Source: Mesodorylaimus sp. YZB2_4 (taxonomy: Eukaryota > Nematoda > Enoplea > Dorylaimida > Dorylaimidae). From it: a stretch of 64,000 nt of DNA. The translations under genes and the position numbers were made by a program. The notes beneath the pieces were generated by a model that searched no databases, was not told where the DNA came from, and saw only the letters and a program-made list of their open reading frames with translations. Location of the stretch: the NCBI GenBank assembly GCA_030248295.1, contig JASANH010001507.1:1-64000 (forward strand). Reading direction: 5' to 3'. This document shows, piece after piece, positions 21,839 through 36,800 of the stretch; position 1 is the stretch's first letter, and each line of letters begins with the position of its first letter.

Positions 21839-24800
21839 TCAGACATTCGAATCCCTCAATAGAATCACTCGCTCCTGCTGCTGCTGCTGCCCTTCGGTGT
21901 CACACACGACAGCCGTGTTTTGCTCGCTCTCTTCGTCCATCCTCAGCAAAGGACGAGCACCAGCAGTTTCATCGTCCACACTGGTACTCGACTGTTGGCT
22001 ACTGATTCTTCGGCGCCTGACCGGTCGTTCGGCCGTTGTTGGGGGTCGCTGAGCTGGTTTTGTTTGGCCACGTCGATCGTCTTGTTCCGAGTCCGATTTA
22101 TCGCTCGTCGTCATAACGGCTAAAGCGGCTGTTGGTGGACGTCTTCGCAAAGGCACAGTGACCGGTTGAGCTACACCTGATCGCATATCGATCACAGGCG
22201 AGGAACTGCATAATTCGCGTAACGAGCTACCGATCGTCGCTTGATAAGGTGGCGCCGCCAGGAGTCGAACAGCCGGTACTGGCAAATATGCCGGACGAGG
22301 TCTGGGTCGAGGTCGAGAAATGTATAAACTGGCCCCGAAACGCCGAGGAAAATATCGGGGATCCAATTCGCGCCCGACCATCGGAACGCCAACAATTCCT
22401 CGACGATCCCCAGCCAAATCGGGTAAGCTGAATTTCGAATAGGGACCACCCGCTGCCGGATTCAAAGTGCCACCCTTCGTCACGTACTGTGGTGGCTGGT
22501 GTTGCATTAGCGTCTCTGAACTGCCTATGCTTGCAGCCATGGCGTCCTGACGGGTCAGACCTTGACGTCGAGGACCCGATGTTGGAACACTGGCGCCAAA
22601 TCGACGATTCCAAGGAGACGCAGCATAAATATCATCAGTATGCAAATAATCCACTGCTTGTTCAGGCACTCCTTCCAAATTATATATGGCCTTGCTAGGC
22701 GGCAACAAAGCGTCGCGCAAAGGAATCGAAGCTGGCAGCGAGATTTGCTTTTCAGCCAATTTATGCTGTGACGGATTGAAAACAAGGCCAATTTCGTTCG
22801 GAGTCTGAAGGAGAAAAAAATTGATATTCAGGGCAAACAATAGCTTTAGATAGGCTATGCCTTCACCAAGATGCCACCACCAGGCTCCCTCCAAGCAGCC
22901 CTCGACTTTCTGACGCTACAACAGTATGGGCTTACCATTTCTGCTTCCGTCGTATCTCTGTCCTCTCCTTCAGTATCCGTTTTCAGATTTCCCTCAGTGT
23001 CTGTACCAGGGGTCGTTCCGCCACCTTCGCTAGGGGCATCCGACATTTTCTTGTTGCTCTCTTCCAAATGTTTCATCAAGACAGCCACGACCACGTTTAC
23101 CAGCACAAACTGAAACACAATCCACAGTTGTCGTATGTAGGTCATGGCACTATTACGCCGGCTGGTCTCACCTGTGAAATCAAGACGAAGAAAACGAAAT
23201 AAACGGGCGCGACGATGGGTGACACACAACAATTGACTTGACAGTCGTCATCAGGATCACAGTTTTCTCTCAATGCGTCCTAAAACCAAAATGCAGATTG
23301 CACACCACAACGTTCAAGACTATCCCCTACCTTCATAATTCCATTCCAGTTGTCTCCAGTTGCAATACGAAAGAGTGTCAAAAACGCCATGCCGAATGAC
23401 TCGAAATGCGCGTGCTCTCCGAGACCATCGCACGGATTTGTTTCCGAGCACTCTATAACCATAACCAGTTTTATCAGATTGCACTTGTGATAACCCAAAC
23501 ATACCTAATCTTCCAAACAGTTCCACTCCCAATGCTGCGAAGATGAAGAAGAGAAGGAAGAACAAAAGGCCCAGGTTGCCCACTTGTGGCAGCGCTTGCA
23601 TGACCGTGTCCAGTAAGGCGCGTATTCCTTTGGCCATTTTCAAAAGCTTCAACACTTAAATAAGATACCCAGTGTAATTTTACACGCCTGTAAGCACGGT
23701 ATGGTCTTACCTCGAGCAATACGCAGAACTCTCATGACCCTGATGATGGTAGGATTTATGGGGATCTTAATCGTTTCCATTTCCTCCAAAGCGATTCCTC
23801 CAATTGATAGAAGTACGATCGCCACGTCCAGCTGGTTCCATCTGAAACACAAACCGGGACTGGCCAATACCTGACCTGACAAGAAGTGATCTAGCACTTA
23901 CCTGTCCTTCAAATATCTTTTCCCTCCCAACGCCACAGCTTTCATGATCGATTCCAAAGTGAAGACGGCAGTAAAGAAGTAATTGAAGACGTTCAGTGCG
24001 TACTCGAGTTCTTGCGGCATCATATAGAACTCCATGGCCATGGTCAGTACGTTCAATCCAATGACAGCAGCAATCGCCAAATCAAAATACTTGCTCGTCA
24101 CGACGTTATGTATGTACAAGCGTGTCGGACCATAATGATACCAATAAGGCAACTGACGCGCTTCTAGAACAGATCCCTTCTAGTCCAGCAAACAAAAAAA
24201 TTTATTCTGCTGACACTTACTTTTCTCTTTCTTCACTTTCAAATGCGCCTTGGTCATTTGTTTTTTCAGTTTCTTCTCCAGTTTCTTCTGTCGTTCTCGT
24301 TCCATAATCTCTTTCTCTAAGGCTTCTTTGCATCGATGGAAATTCTCTACCACCACGCCCACGAACATGTTCAGAACGAAAAAACCGACCAGTAATAAGA
24401 AGCTGATAAAATAGAGCATACGCCATTCATTATAGTTCTTGATTGGCTAAAAAGAGTTAACAAGCTTTACGCACGCACTAGCACATTTGCCGAAACTGAC
24501 ACACCTGTTTGTCTACACCGACCGCATCGATCCCTTGATACATGATACCGACCCAACCGTCTTTACTCGCCACCACGAACAGAGCCATTAGTGCCTGAAA
24601 CAACACAATCATATCCCTGCCATATTCCATACGCTGCGACCCCACCAGCACTCACCTGACCCAGGTTATCGAAATTGTATCTCTGATTCGTCCATTTATA
24701 GCCCTCGGACTCGCACTGCGATCGATTCTCCACATTGGCTTCTTGCAAATCCTCTGTGATACAATGGTGCATCATTCCTTTGAATAGTTGTACGCCCAGG

Positions 24801-27800
24801 ATACCGAATATGATGAAGAATGTACAACAGATAAGTACAATATTTCCGATAGGTTTCAATGAAGAAATTAATGTCATTACCACCAATTTAACACCGGGGG
24901 CTCGATTAATTACACGAAGCGGCCGCAGAGCACGTAACAGACGTAATACTCGAATAACGCCAAAGATTTTCGGCGAAGATGAGGCCACCAAATCGAAAAA
25001 AACATTGACCAAACTGATGGTTACCAAAATTCCATCCATTACATTCCATCCATCCTTGAAGTAGGCCTCCTCGCCCCAGAAACAGCCTTTAGCAATAACT
25101 TTGATGAACATTTCCATCGCGAAGATAAATGTAAAGACGTAATTTGAAATGGTCAAGAACAGTCGCCGCTGAAACAGGACATTATCCACACAAGTTCAAT
25201 ACAAGATATCCTGACTACTTACATCACTGTGAGGGTCAATCTTGGGACTCTCCATTGCCAACGTGATGCAGTTTAAACCGATGAAGGTCAATATAAGGAA
25301 ATCGAACCATTTCTTCCGGCATAAACGGGAACAAATAATTCGGAAACGATTCTTAGGCGAAAAGAGGAAAAGAGAATAATCTAATCGATTGTACAAGCAG
25401 CTCCGTTCGAACAGACGGTGTAAGATCGAAAACCTCTGAAACACAAGTTCTCCAAATCATACTCAACTCCCGACATCCGAATTTAAAAAATCTTACTGAT
25501 TTCTTGGGTTTCTCCTCTTCAACCGATCGTTGCATTTCCAATGCACTCTTCCTACGAAAGGCCTCTTGGGCGTACGCTTCCATCATGGCTCGTCGCCCGT
25601 GTACTCGACAATACGGATTGAAACCGGTTCCATTCCGATTGTAATATCGTCCGGCCCAACTGTTAAGACGGTGCCGCTGATAAGGACCCGTAGCTGATAG
25701 CGCGGTCGACCGATTCATCATCCGATTAGGGACATTCCAGGAAGCGTGCCGATACAGAGACGTCGAGGCTTGATCCCTGAAACACCAGCCCGCTCTCAGA
25801 AACAGCCATCACAGAAAATACTCTGACGTACCTAGCAACATACACCGGATAGACGACAGCGGGCACGGGTGGCGGAGTATTTTGCGCCTGGCCCACCCGC
25901 TGGCTGTTTAATTCGATTGGCCCGCCATTGCAATGACTATGATCGCTGTTCGACTGCAATACTTGACCCGATGCTTGACCGCTGAGGGAACTAAAAAGCA
26001 CATATAAGTATGTTCATTAGGTACTTTGCAGTACTCTAACAGCTAGCAAAACAAGAAGTATCATGCCAAGCTATAAAGAAGCCATGCACACAAGGATCCA
26101 TCTAGAGAAGTCGACAGCACCTGAGCACACTGACCACATTGTTCAACATGTGAGCCACACGATTGGGGGACGATTGCGTTGATGCAATGAATGTGCTCGG
26201 TAATGGGTGAATGAGAGCAGACCTAGGCAATAAGGGGAACACCCCGCCAGTGCAATCAGTGGGCAACGAGAGACGAGGTTTCAAATAGTCTCGCTCCGTG
26301 TCTACACGTCCTTGAGCATTGCCTTGTCCCAGTCTGGGTTCCACTTCCTGATCACTCTCTTCCGAACACCATACCAACGGACTACGTTCATCCAGCGGCG
26401 TTGAACCGTACGACGGGCCACAATGGACGGCCGCTGCTGCACGCAGTGTGCTGATTCGACGTAAGTTATCAATAGCTGACGACGGACGTCGAAACCGACT
26501 ATGATGCACTCTAACAGTAAAACACGGGTGCAAAGTGAGAGCGAGAAAAGATAAAGAGGAAAGTGAGTGACAGTAATGAGTGCATGTTAGTACAGTATAT
26601 CGACAAGCACAAAGGTGAACGGACTAACACCAGGAAACTTTAAAGCGGATGGCACTCAAACTCAGGCAGCGACAGGGGCATGGAGAAAGTAAGCTATAGA
26701 ATAAACTGCTCAAGATTTGTGTCAAGTGGCATTCAACCCCAGCACCCTCCACTCCAGAGTACATACCTTGGACTTGGCGAACCACTACCCAAACTGTTGA
26801 GAAGTTGGATCGAATTATTGGCACTGGACGAGGCCGAGCTTCGACCGGATGCTCTTGGAATTCCTAAATACTGGCCTGCGGGATTTGTTGCCACTGAAGG
26901 TGAGGGTGAGGCCGGTGGTAATACCAAGGTCAGTGGCACCAGTGCTGTACCAGAACCATTTGGTGGCGGTGGCGGAGCAGCGGCGAAAATCGCAGTCGGC
27001 TGCGACTGATTGCTCGCCCACGATCGCCCCTAAAAGAAGTATGTCGGTAACAGAGAGTCATAGTCATCCCCCAGGCGTTTAGCACGTACCGAAAGCGATC
27101 CAGAGCCAGATGCTCGTCTCACTACTGTGACCCCGTATTGCGGCTGTTGAACATAGCCGTAACGTGGTGGATTCTCGATTCGATATCGCGGCGAGCCTTG
27201 AGGAGTCGGCGACGTTTGAATAATATAAGGCGGCGTATTCTGCTGACACTGCGACAAGCTACCTCGTCCAGCGCCAGACACGTACGGATATGGGACAAGC
27301 ACCGTCGGCAACGACATCATACGTTCTAGAAACCAATCAATCAATCGATCGATCAGTTAATTCCAAATACTCGGGGTCGTACCTCTCTCCAAGTTATCCA
27401 TCTTCAAATGGCACGTGCATCCTTCTTTTCCCTCGTCCTCTCCGGTCAAAAAGTTCTGACTGGGCGTCTTGTACATCATCATCTCCTCATCCTGCTTCCG
27501 CTGTTTTTCCATTTCATCAGCTCGTTTCTTTTCTTCTTCTTCCAATTGCCTCTTTTCTTCCTGAAACAAAAAAATCTGAAATCTTTGTCATTCGCCCAAC
27601 AAATAAATCATACCTCTTTGCTTTCTTGAAATCCTTCCACCAAAATGGCCACCAGTAAATTGAAAAGGACGTAATTTCCGAAAGTCATCAATGCAACGAA
27701 ATAGAGAGCAGCCCATGGCGACGTCCTTGCCATACCATTAAATAAAACTACATTCCAATCTTCTTGTGTCAAAATCTAAAAAAAGCAATCCTCACATCCG

Positions 27801-30800
27801 ACTTTCCTGGCCCTGTCCAATCAACAAATACATTGTGAAAATCAGTGCTAATCAAAATCACCAGATACCTTACCAGCCGCCAGTCGGTCCATCTCACAAC
27901 CAGCTCAACTTACTTGAAATACAGTAACGCAAGCGTCAAGCAAAGTATCGAAGTTCTTTCGAACAGGTTTGCACGTAGGATCGCGCGTATTCATAAGCTG
28001 ACAATCGCACCACTCTCCGTCCGGGCTGGCACAAAATCGTCCACCAAACAGAACCATTCCCAACAAACTGTTCAGAAAAACAAAATTCACCATCACAAAA
28101 ATGGGTCAGTTGCTTCCACTGTTCAATACAAAGGAAAACGTAAAAGCAAACGGACGAGAGACCAGATCGGAAATCCTAATCACAACACACCAACACCAAG
28201 TCACCACTCATACCAAGCATGCCAAGTACTATGCTCACACTCACATGCATTGCTAGCATGCAGACAAAAAGTGGGGACATGTTTGATGAAGCAGCGCAAT
28301 ACCAGCCAAATGCACTCACCCTCCGACCGACTGGCGTTATTACCCTCGCAGAGTGAATGGACTGACGGCAAAGAGACACTAAGGTATCCCAAACCAGTAC
28401 ACTACCTGAAAAACGGTCAGCAAGGCCCAAAGAAGCGTATCGAAATTCTTCCTTTCGCATTCAGTTTGTTTTTCTCCGTTCGGCAATTCCGTATCTTTAC
28501 AGAATTTGCAGCCGAACAGATTCATGCCGAGTATGCTATAAGATAGAGAGCACGGCATTCAGTTCACACCTCTACTGTACCAGATACATTCCAGAAGGGT
28601 AAGGATGGCACCTCGTATCTCGAGTCCATCTAAGCATAGAACAGGTCTAACTGGGGAAGATTGCGATAGACTTAGTCAGCCAGCCAAGGTATATCTCATT
28701 CTGACTCTGTCAAGCGCGTAAAGCACAAACGCACTGCACTGCACTGTCAGCCATGGTAGTGCCCAGAGACGTAGACTAATCAGAAGATAGTGTCATTCAA
28801 GGACACGTGTACAATACAATACTGTCCAGAAAGTGGACACACTACTCTACATATGCAATACCACTTACCTGAATATGAAAATAAATAGACATAAAAGACC
28901 AAAGAATACAGTGACGTTGTCCATAGTCCTTAACATGACCACCAACTGATAACGCAAGGCGGGCATGAAACGAACCAGTTTCAATATTCTGAGCAATCGA
29001 AATGTCCTCAACACCGACAGACCACTGTTATCGCCTTGCATTAATTCCACTAAGCTAAAATAGAAACAGCAACTTTGTTACCACTCGGCCCCTTCTATCT
29101 TGTCCATCACAAAATCAGGCCAGCTGCCGAGTACATCCTATTCCTATTCTCCCTTGATAATAATCACATTGACCAAATAAATACTCGAAAAAACGCTTCT
29201 CTTTTTCGCAGTATATATATCCCAAAAGCGAAAGGAAAAAAGAGGATTAAGCAAATTATCAATCAGGGACTGGGAACTGAAATCTACACAGCAGGCGGCA
29301 TCGGGACCAGTTGCTGACGATACACCGGTCCCTACCTTTCATGAGATTCCACAAACATGGCAAATTCAGCGAGACTAAAAAAACCAGCGCACAATCGAAA
29401 GCTACTCAAAAAAACCCAATACTCGGGTGCCCATTGCGCAAATTTGGCGGTAAAGGTTTAAAAAATGGGGCCCATTGTTTTTAAGGAAAAGCTGCTCGAT
29501 GTGGTCGGAGAGTATGAACTGAGGAATAAGAACATAAACTTGACATCAACTACGACTCGCCCCGATGACTCACCTCAAAACCACGATTCCCCCGTCGAAC
29601 AAGTTAAATCCATCGCTAATATACCCGAACGGACCCTCGGCAACAATCTTCAATAACATTTCCAAGGCAAATAAGCCCGTGAAAAAGTAATTGCTCATTT
29701 CCAAAACTGTTGTCAAAATATCCGGCTATAATCAAATATATCGTCTATATTATTTATAAAACGAGTGGAACAGAAAAAGGGCGAACCTGGTTGTGATACT
29801 CGACGCCCATACTCAACGTGTTGACCAGAATAGCCACTAGGATTCCTCGAGTAAAATGGTCCCCGTCAACGAATTCTTTCACTTTAGCTTGAAAACGCAC
29901 GCATAAATTTGGCTTTTTTTGTACATGTACGCTTCCAGTCGCTTCGATGGCTTTCTGTTCAGCCTCACGTAGGGCGCTTGAGTTCAATTTCCCATTTTGT
30001 TTTTTCTTAATCCCGTTTCCATTTTCTTCTTCCTCCTCTTCCTCTTCATTTTGATCAGCCTCGTCATCCGATTCTTCTCCCCCTCCGTCATCCTCGCTCC
30101 CATCACCGTTCGTAAAGGGAGAAGAAGCCGATGAATGGCATCGTTCCGTTGTGGCCTCCGATGCCGAATCGCTGTTCTCCGACTCATCTTCATCATCGCC
30201 TTCATTTCGATTTAAAAATTCCTTTTCGCTCTTCTTCTCTTTCGATCCCGATTCATCGTATCGATTTCTCTCTCTGGCACGATAAGCATGTTGCCGAGCA
30301 TAAGGCGACGGGTGGTTGGCAAAGAATAAGACGGCCGCTGAAGTCGCATCATCGGCAGCCGTGTAATAACTTAACGACGACTCCCTGGACGGATGGTGAT
30401 GGGCCCCGTAGGGCAGACCGGGACTAAACGGAGGGTGCAAATGGGGAGGATAAACGGTTTCCAACGATCGATGCGCCATCATGACTGCCATTGGACTCGT
30501 TCCAGGCACGGTCGATGAGAGCGATGCGCGCGTACGTTGAGAATCGACTTCGGACACTTCCGGACTGGCTTTCGGTGGCGACGTATAAGAAGCTTGTTCA
30601 GGAGCTAAACTATATCGACGTTGTAAAGATTGTTGGCGCAGAGCGGACGCGGCCTGCGATGCACTCGGAACTTGATGTCCGTCACGAATCGAATATGCAC
30701 GTGATTGCCGCCTTTCCATTAATTCTCGTCGTTTCTTTTTTCTTTTTCTTTTCTTTTTGCCACTTTCACCGCCTTCCGATTTAGCTGCCGTTGATGGTTG

Positions 30801-33800
30801 TCTTCGTACGGGTCTTTCGGCTTGTGTGTCGCCACCAATTTTCGACACGCCATCCGATCCAGTAATAGCCATTTGGTGTTCCTCGGTGAACTGAGCATTC
30901 TCCGCGGCCGCTGCCTCACGACGTTCCCGCCATTGATGGTAAGATACCACAGCTTTCCTTTTCGCTCTTCGACCTAAATGCGCCACGTATTTTATCAACG
31001 CCTTGTACACACCGTCGCCTTCTTGCGGTTGATCGCTCGCTGCTAAAATCAAATCAATATAACAAATTATCAAAAAATTTTAGCCTAATCCATCATTCTT
31101 ACACAAAGTGCTGGAAGACTGAAATCGGGCTCGTTCGGCCAGCATCCGTTCCGTTTCTCTGCGTTTCGTCTCAGCGAACTGTGTTGCAATGACGACCAAA
31201 CACAGGTTTATCATGAAGAAAGCACCAACCTGAAGTCAAAACCAAGTTCCCCTTCAGGCAACACTGGCTCCTCCTGATTTCCCCCCCCCCCCCTTCCAAA
31301 GTCCAGGACTTACGACAATGAGCAAGACGAAATAAATGAAATTCCAAAAGGAATGAGCGTCTTGTACATAATACATTATGTCCGTCCATCCTTCCAGACT
31401 GATGACCTGAAAACGAATCGTGTCTCAACTTCGCCCAATCCCTGCCCTTCCTCCAATCTTACCAGAAAAATAGCAACCCAAGCGAATCCAATATTATCGA
31501 AGCTGACCGAGCCTTGAAACGGATTACGAATGGTCGCATTGCACTTGCTATAATACATATTCCAATTAATGCATGACGAATTTGTGTCTTCAAACCGGCC
31601 GGATGCATTCCAGTAGGATTCCACTGTCTCGTTGCACCTGTAAGCACATTCCATTAATGCTTACTTACTCCAAAAACAAACCCACAGCCACTTACTGATG
31701 GCCCTTGAACCTCGTCGGAGGGATGTTATTGCATCGATGCATGCCGTTGTTGTTCTCCAAACTGCATATATAGTCCAGATTAGTATCGTCCGGAATGTAG
31801 TAGGGTGTCAGGGCAACGTCGATTTCCATAGCCTTATCGAACCTAAAACAAAACCCGCAATTGTAGAGGCTCGTCTGACAATCGCTCTTTTTCACTCATC
31901 AGGGTGATGACCAACTAGGTCGAAAGAACTTGGTTGGTACCCTAAGTTCTTAGCGTTAGTCCCTCCAGTAATCCAGACCCAGAAGTATCACCAAAACGGG
32001 GCTACGTGCAATGCATAACCCATCTTCGACACTTACTGCAAAGGTTTAGGAAGCTCCAAAAGGCATCTATTCCTGAGCAATCCGGCCCACAATTGCACAG
32101 CTACAATTCCGAATATGAAGAAGACGAAAAAGCACAACAGCAGCACATTGCCCAGCATAGGCAACGTGTCGAGTAGTAAATTGACTAGAATTCGCATGCC
32201 TGAAAATATAACCACTATATATTCCAACCAGACCACATTCGATTCACACTTACTAGGGATACGATTTATCGCTCTTAGCGGTCTTAGCACCCTAATCGTA
32301 CGAATTGCTGTCAAATTGATATTACTACCAATGTACTCTTTGATCAAATATTCCACACCACTAAAATGCAAAATTATTCTATTCGTGTACCCCCTTCAAA
32401 AAATCAATACTAACAAAGCCGTCTTTCCAGTCTACGAGCAATTGTTTTGACTCACAATCAGTCACCATATGTGTTTTTCCTTAGAAAGCCTAGTATTAAG
32501 TCTAACATCTTTCGCCATCGGCCTCCGACCGACGGCGTGTCAGCACGAAATGATCGATCACTCCTAAACCGATCGACTTACATTCCAAGACTGCTTCGCT
32601 TTCAAAGCCCAATGCCAATGAAGAAAATTGACAGCAATGAGCAAACGTGGATTCCTAGGCGCGGGCATTAACAAGCGTCCTTTCCTCTTCCTATTCATCA
32701 ATGACTTGATAAAAACCTAGCGCCTGTTCATGTTTGGCTAACACCTTTTTTCCACCAATATCTTCTTTTTACGAATAAAGAAAGCGTCAGTTTGTTGAAA
32801 GCATCTTTGCTAAAGGTCCCGCTTCCTCATTCTAATCGTCTTCAATCTTTCCCGCACTCTCGAACCCAAAATGCCAATTGCTACTAGCAACAAAGGCCCG
32901 ACATTTTTCAGAACTTACTCGTGACATAAGTTTTCAAAATGCCATAAAATCTTTGCATTCTTTGCGCAAGAATGTCTAAGATTTTTAACTAGTTTACATT
33001 CAACAAGGCTTTTATCAGTCACCTGACAAATCTCTCAGGGTCTGCACTCATCTCGGCCATCTACACCACACTCACCCAGCCGTCACGATAAAACAATCCA
33101 GTCGATTCCAAGTCTCCGACAAGTACGTTTGTTGACCGAACACCCCCATAGCCAGCATTTTGATTACCTAAAAAGGAAAAAGAGAAAAATGGGGCTAATT
33201 CAATTTTCTTCAACCGCTCATCGATCGTTCACAGTAAGCCTCTCTTAATTCCCTTTGCGTCGGTGTAAGTTTATGGAAAACAGGAATCTACGGCTCTTTT
33301 TTCTCTTCTTCTACTCGAGCCACCAGCAGAATGTCTATGTGCATTTTCAATGGACTAAACCGATGTTAGTAGACCGAAGACGTGTCTACGTAAAAAAAAA
33401 TAAAATATGCAAAAGGCCTTACACTAAGTACATGCCAAAGTCCACATTAGAATTCAACTAACCGTGCATGCTACGGCTAAAAAAGCGCAAATTTTAAATT
33501 TCCCGCTTGTCCTGTGCGCATTGTTGAGAAAATGACGTATAACGGCGCGTGATCGAATAAGTGCTCTTTTTTCCAGTAATTTTGACTAAAAATTACGCAA
33601 AAAATTACCTAAATTTAGTTATTCTTTCCGAGCGAGGAAACAATGACAATATTATACAAAATCAAAATTTAAAATTCGCGCGCTTTGTCATAAGAATTGC
33701 GGAAGTGTAAGAGTACCTATCTAATAACACCCTATTATCTTTAGGCATTATTTTCTCAACAATGCGCGCATAGAAAAGCTTAAAATTTAAAATTTGCGCA

Positions 33801-36800
33801 TATTTTTGAGTAAATTACCCTTTTGCATCTCAATGTGGTCACTACAACGTCTGTAAACATGACAACATAACTACAAATTATATTACCATTTCGATAGCAA
33901 AAAATCCGAATATCAAATCGTCAATGAGCGCTAATGTTTTGCACCGGAATGATTGACAACCGCCATCCTCGTTATCTTCGCACGGCCTATACATGCCCAA
34001 TGTAACGCAATTGACCAAAATGACGAACATGCTGACACGTTCGAACCACGTAAAATACGAATTCGGCCAAATAAAGGCCAGATATCGAGTTAAGGAAACG
34101 AGTATTCATAAAATCAATAACACCTGCACTTTCTTATCTCAATATCAGCTCACTCCTAATTCCCTCATCAATTTATTTCCAACCTTCCCTCATTCATCAT
34201 CCAAACCTGAAAAACCTATTCTAATTGTCATTTTATCCCCAAATCCCACCGCCCCCTCTGCTCACATCTTTTTCTCATAGAACAAATCTCAAACTTTTTA
34301 CATTTTCTCATTTCTACTGAATTCCCCGAAGATTTCTTCCGAAAGATATCAGGTGCCAGTAGAAACCGACTTATCACGACGGAAGTACACACCAGATGCT
34401 TGCGCGCAAGAACTCAAAAAACCTCCCATCTATTACCAAACCTAAAAGCTTTGATTTTTTAAAAAATCGCCTGCATTATTCGATAATCTAGATTTGGAAC
34501 TTTTCTTCTACTCGTCTCGTCTCATTTTCATCTTTTCAGCTTCATATACACCCAACATATTAAGATATAGACATTCTTTTCGCTAGAGCAATTTTCTTTA
34601 TGCTTGAGTAATCTTACGCTCGCCTCATTAAAAAAGCAGAATGCTCAATGATTCGTGTAATGTGGATTTTTATCGAAGAAACAAGTTTTTAGCTTCTACT
34701 CTTTTAATAATCCCTTTGAGTAGAGGAATCTTAGAAAGAATGTCTTGAAGAGAAAAAACACTCATTTTTGACTCGCCGCTGCAAAACAAAATGCTACGCT
34801 TTAAGCCGTCAAAACAAGATTGTATTGGTTAGAAGCAGCAATTCCTAATCCCCTTCTACTTCGAGTATTAGAAGAATTTTACATCGTCAGGTGTTCCATC
34901 CTCGATAAAGAACGTCCATGTTAAATAATGATCAACTGAGACTCTATAATTTTCCTCCCATGTTTTTTTCCAACATAATTTCAAGTTCCTTCAACGATGT
35001 TGGAAACTCGAAGAGAATGCGTCAATTTTCGGCAGCTTTACGCATTTCTATGGGCCAGTGCAATAGTGCAGGCGCGGTTTTTTTTCACGGCTTCCTTTTC
35101 CTTTGCCTATCGAGTGCAACCAAAGACCGAGTCGAGTCCGAGGACGCGTATCGAGTCTCCTATTGGCACCTAAATTATGATACTGGCTGCTAGCAGGCAG
35201 GAAGCAACTCCGAGCACACCTCCAACTAGCTGGCTCGTTGGAGCCAGTGGAGACCTACTGCCATCCGAAGCACGGCAAGAATGAGGGTGCGATTAAGGGG
35301 AATAAGCCTATTAGCCAGACGCCTTGTGCTCTCATCGATCAAACTACTTTTCACTCGACTTCCTCTTCTAAGCATCAGAATTCGCCCATTTCCCATAAAC
35401 AAGCCGCACTCTGTTTACAACTCGAGTCCCTATCGTGCAGCGCGCGTGTGAAGTTCCAAGTTTGATCATAAGCTTGGAAGATAGATGCAAGTCCCGAACC
35501 GACATCGACTAGATTCCCTGCTAAGCAGATTTTCTAGAAGCAAGACGAGAAGACGGGCGTCCATAATCACAGTTCCGTTAAAAGCGAACGCCGGTTGGTC
35601 CCGTGCGATTTTTTTTCTCTCTTTTGAGTAATTTAGCCGAACGTGACGTCACGGGACGGTGAATCGAGAAGAGGCACGCGAAGCAAATGCTTTCGATCGT
35701 TGGTAAAACAAAAGTCAATTTGAGCCCGTGGCATGGTGACGATTAGGAGACGGCCACGCCAGACAACGTATCCGATTCAGGCCTCCCGTTACTCCATTTT
35801 CGCTCCACTCGTGTCCGCCCCCTATTCGATGCAAGGAAACGCGCGGCCGAGAGAAGAGTGCGTTAGGGCTCCATTAGCGAAGACACGAAATTCGTTCAGG
35901 AAAGCTCAAACTCGGGCCGCCTTCAACCACGCATTAGGACTAAAATGGAAAATGCAAACGATACCCTGCATAGGAGCATAAACTGGACAAACTGCGTTCA
36001 CTTTCCCTCTGCACGAATGCTAATGAGAAAATAGGCCTGCTGTTGGAAATGGAAAATCAGGCGTTGCTGGTCGTTTAGAGAATCGCCTAAAACGGCACCA
36101 GGCCCGTGCACGAAAGCCTGCATTTGTCTCGGCCTTTTTGCCGGCTTATGATTAAGCCATGATCCTCAGCTGAGTCGAGGCACCGGCGGGGCTATGCATA
36201 AAGCATAACTGGGTATTTGGCACGAATCGAGCCATTTTTCACCATGACGACGGATCGGAAAGAGACTTCGATTTGGTGCCGGCACCTCGTTTGGTAAAAT
36301 ATGGGGAATGGAAAGAGGATAAAAATAAAGGCGGCCACCCCGGCGAGCATGTATTAGTAATGACACGAGTACCCTACGCGCTCCTGACGACACTGGCACC
36401 CGTGCTAAGCAAGGGGCATTATTGTAACTCCTGACCGTAACTCCCCGCAGTGCGAAGGATAGGATATGGACTGGTGACCAGCCGCAGGCACCAACTGCGC
36501 GGTCTGGTGTATTGGTCGAGGCAATGGAATGAGCGCTCGGCGTACATGGGATAGGGCAGTTGAGGCTCCTCTTCTGACCAGGGCGACATGGGCGTCGTCT
36601 CGAGTGATAGCGAGACCACTTTTTGGCCACCCGCGCCCGATCCAACGTCCAATCCGCCCGTTTTCGACGAGGCCGAGTCTTGTACGTCTTGTTTGTGCTG
36701 CTGTTGGAGACTGCTGTTGTCCCTGGACGTTGAAGTGCTCAGGGGCACGTGCATGAAATCCGACTCGCGACGTCCTCCCGTCGTTGCCGTGGCGGGTGTA

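Noticed and set aside
34050-34140. A conventional GT-AG acceptor for channel exon 2
   Set aside because: No AG occurs between the in-frame TGA at about 34115 and the start of conserved coding sequence, and the conserved protein junction is met only by the AC end.
35733-35981. Open frames inside channel intron 1
   Set aside because: Short, motif-free and not flanked by usable splice sites in phase with the channel.
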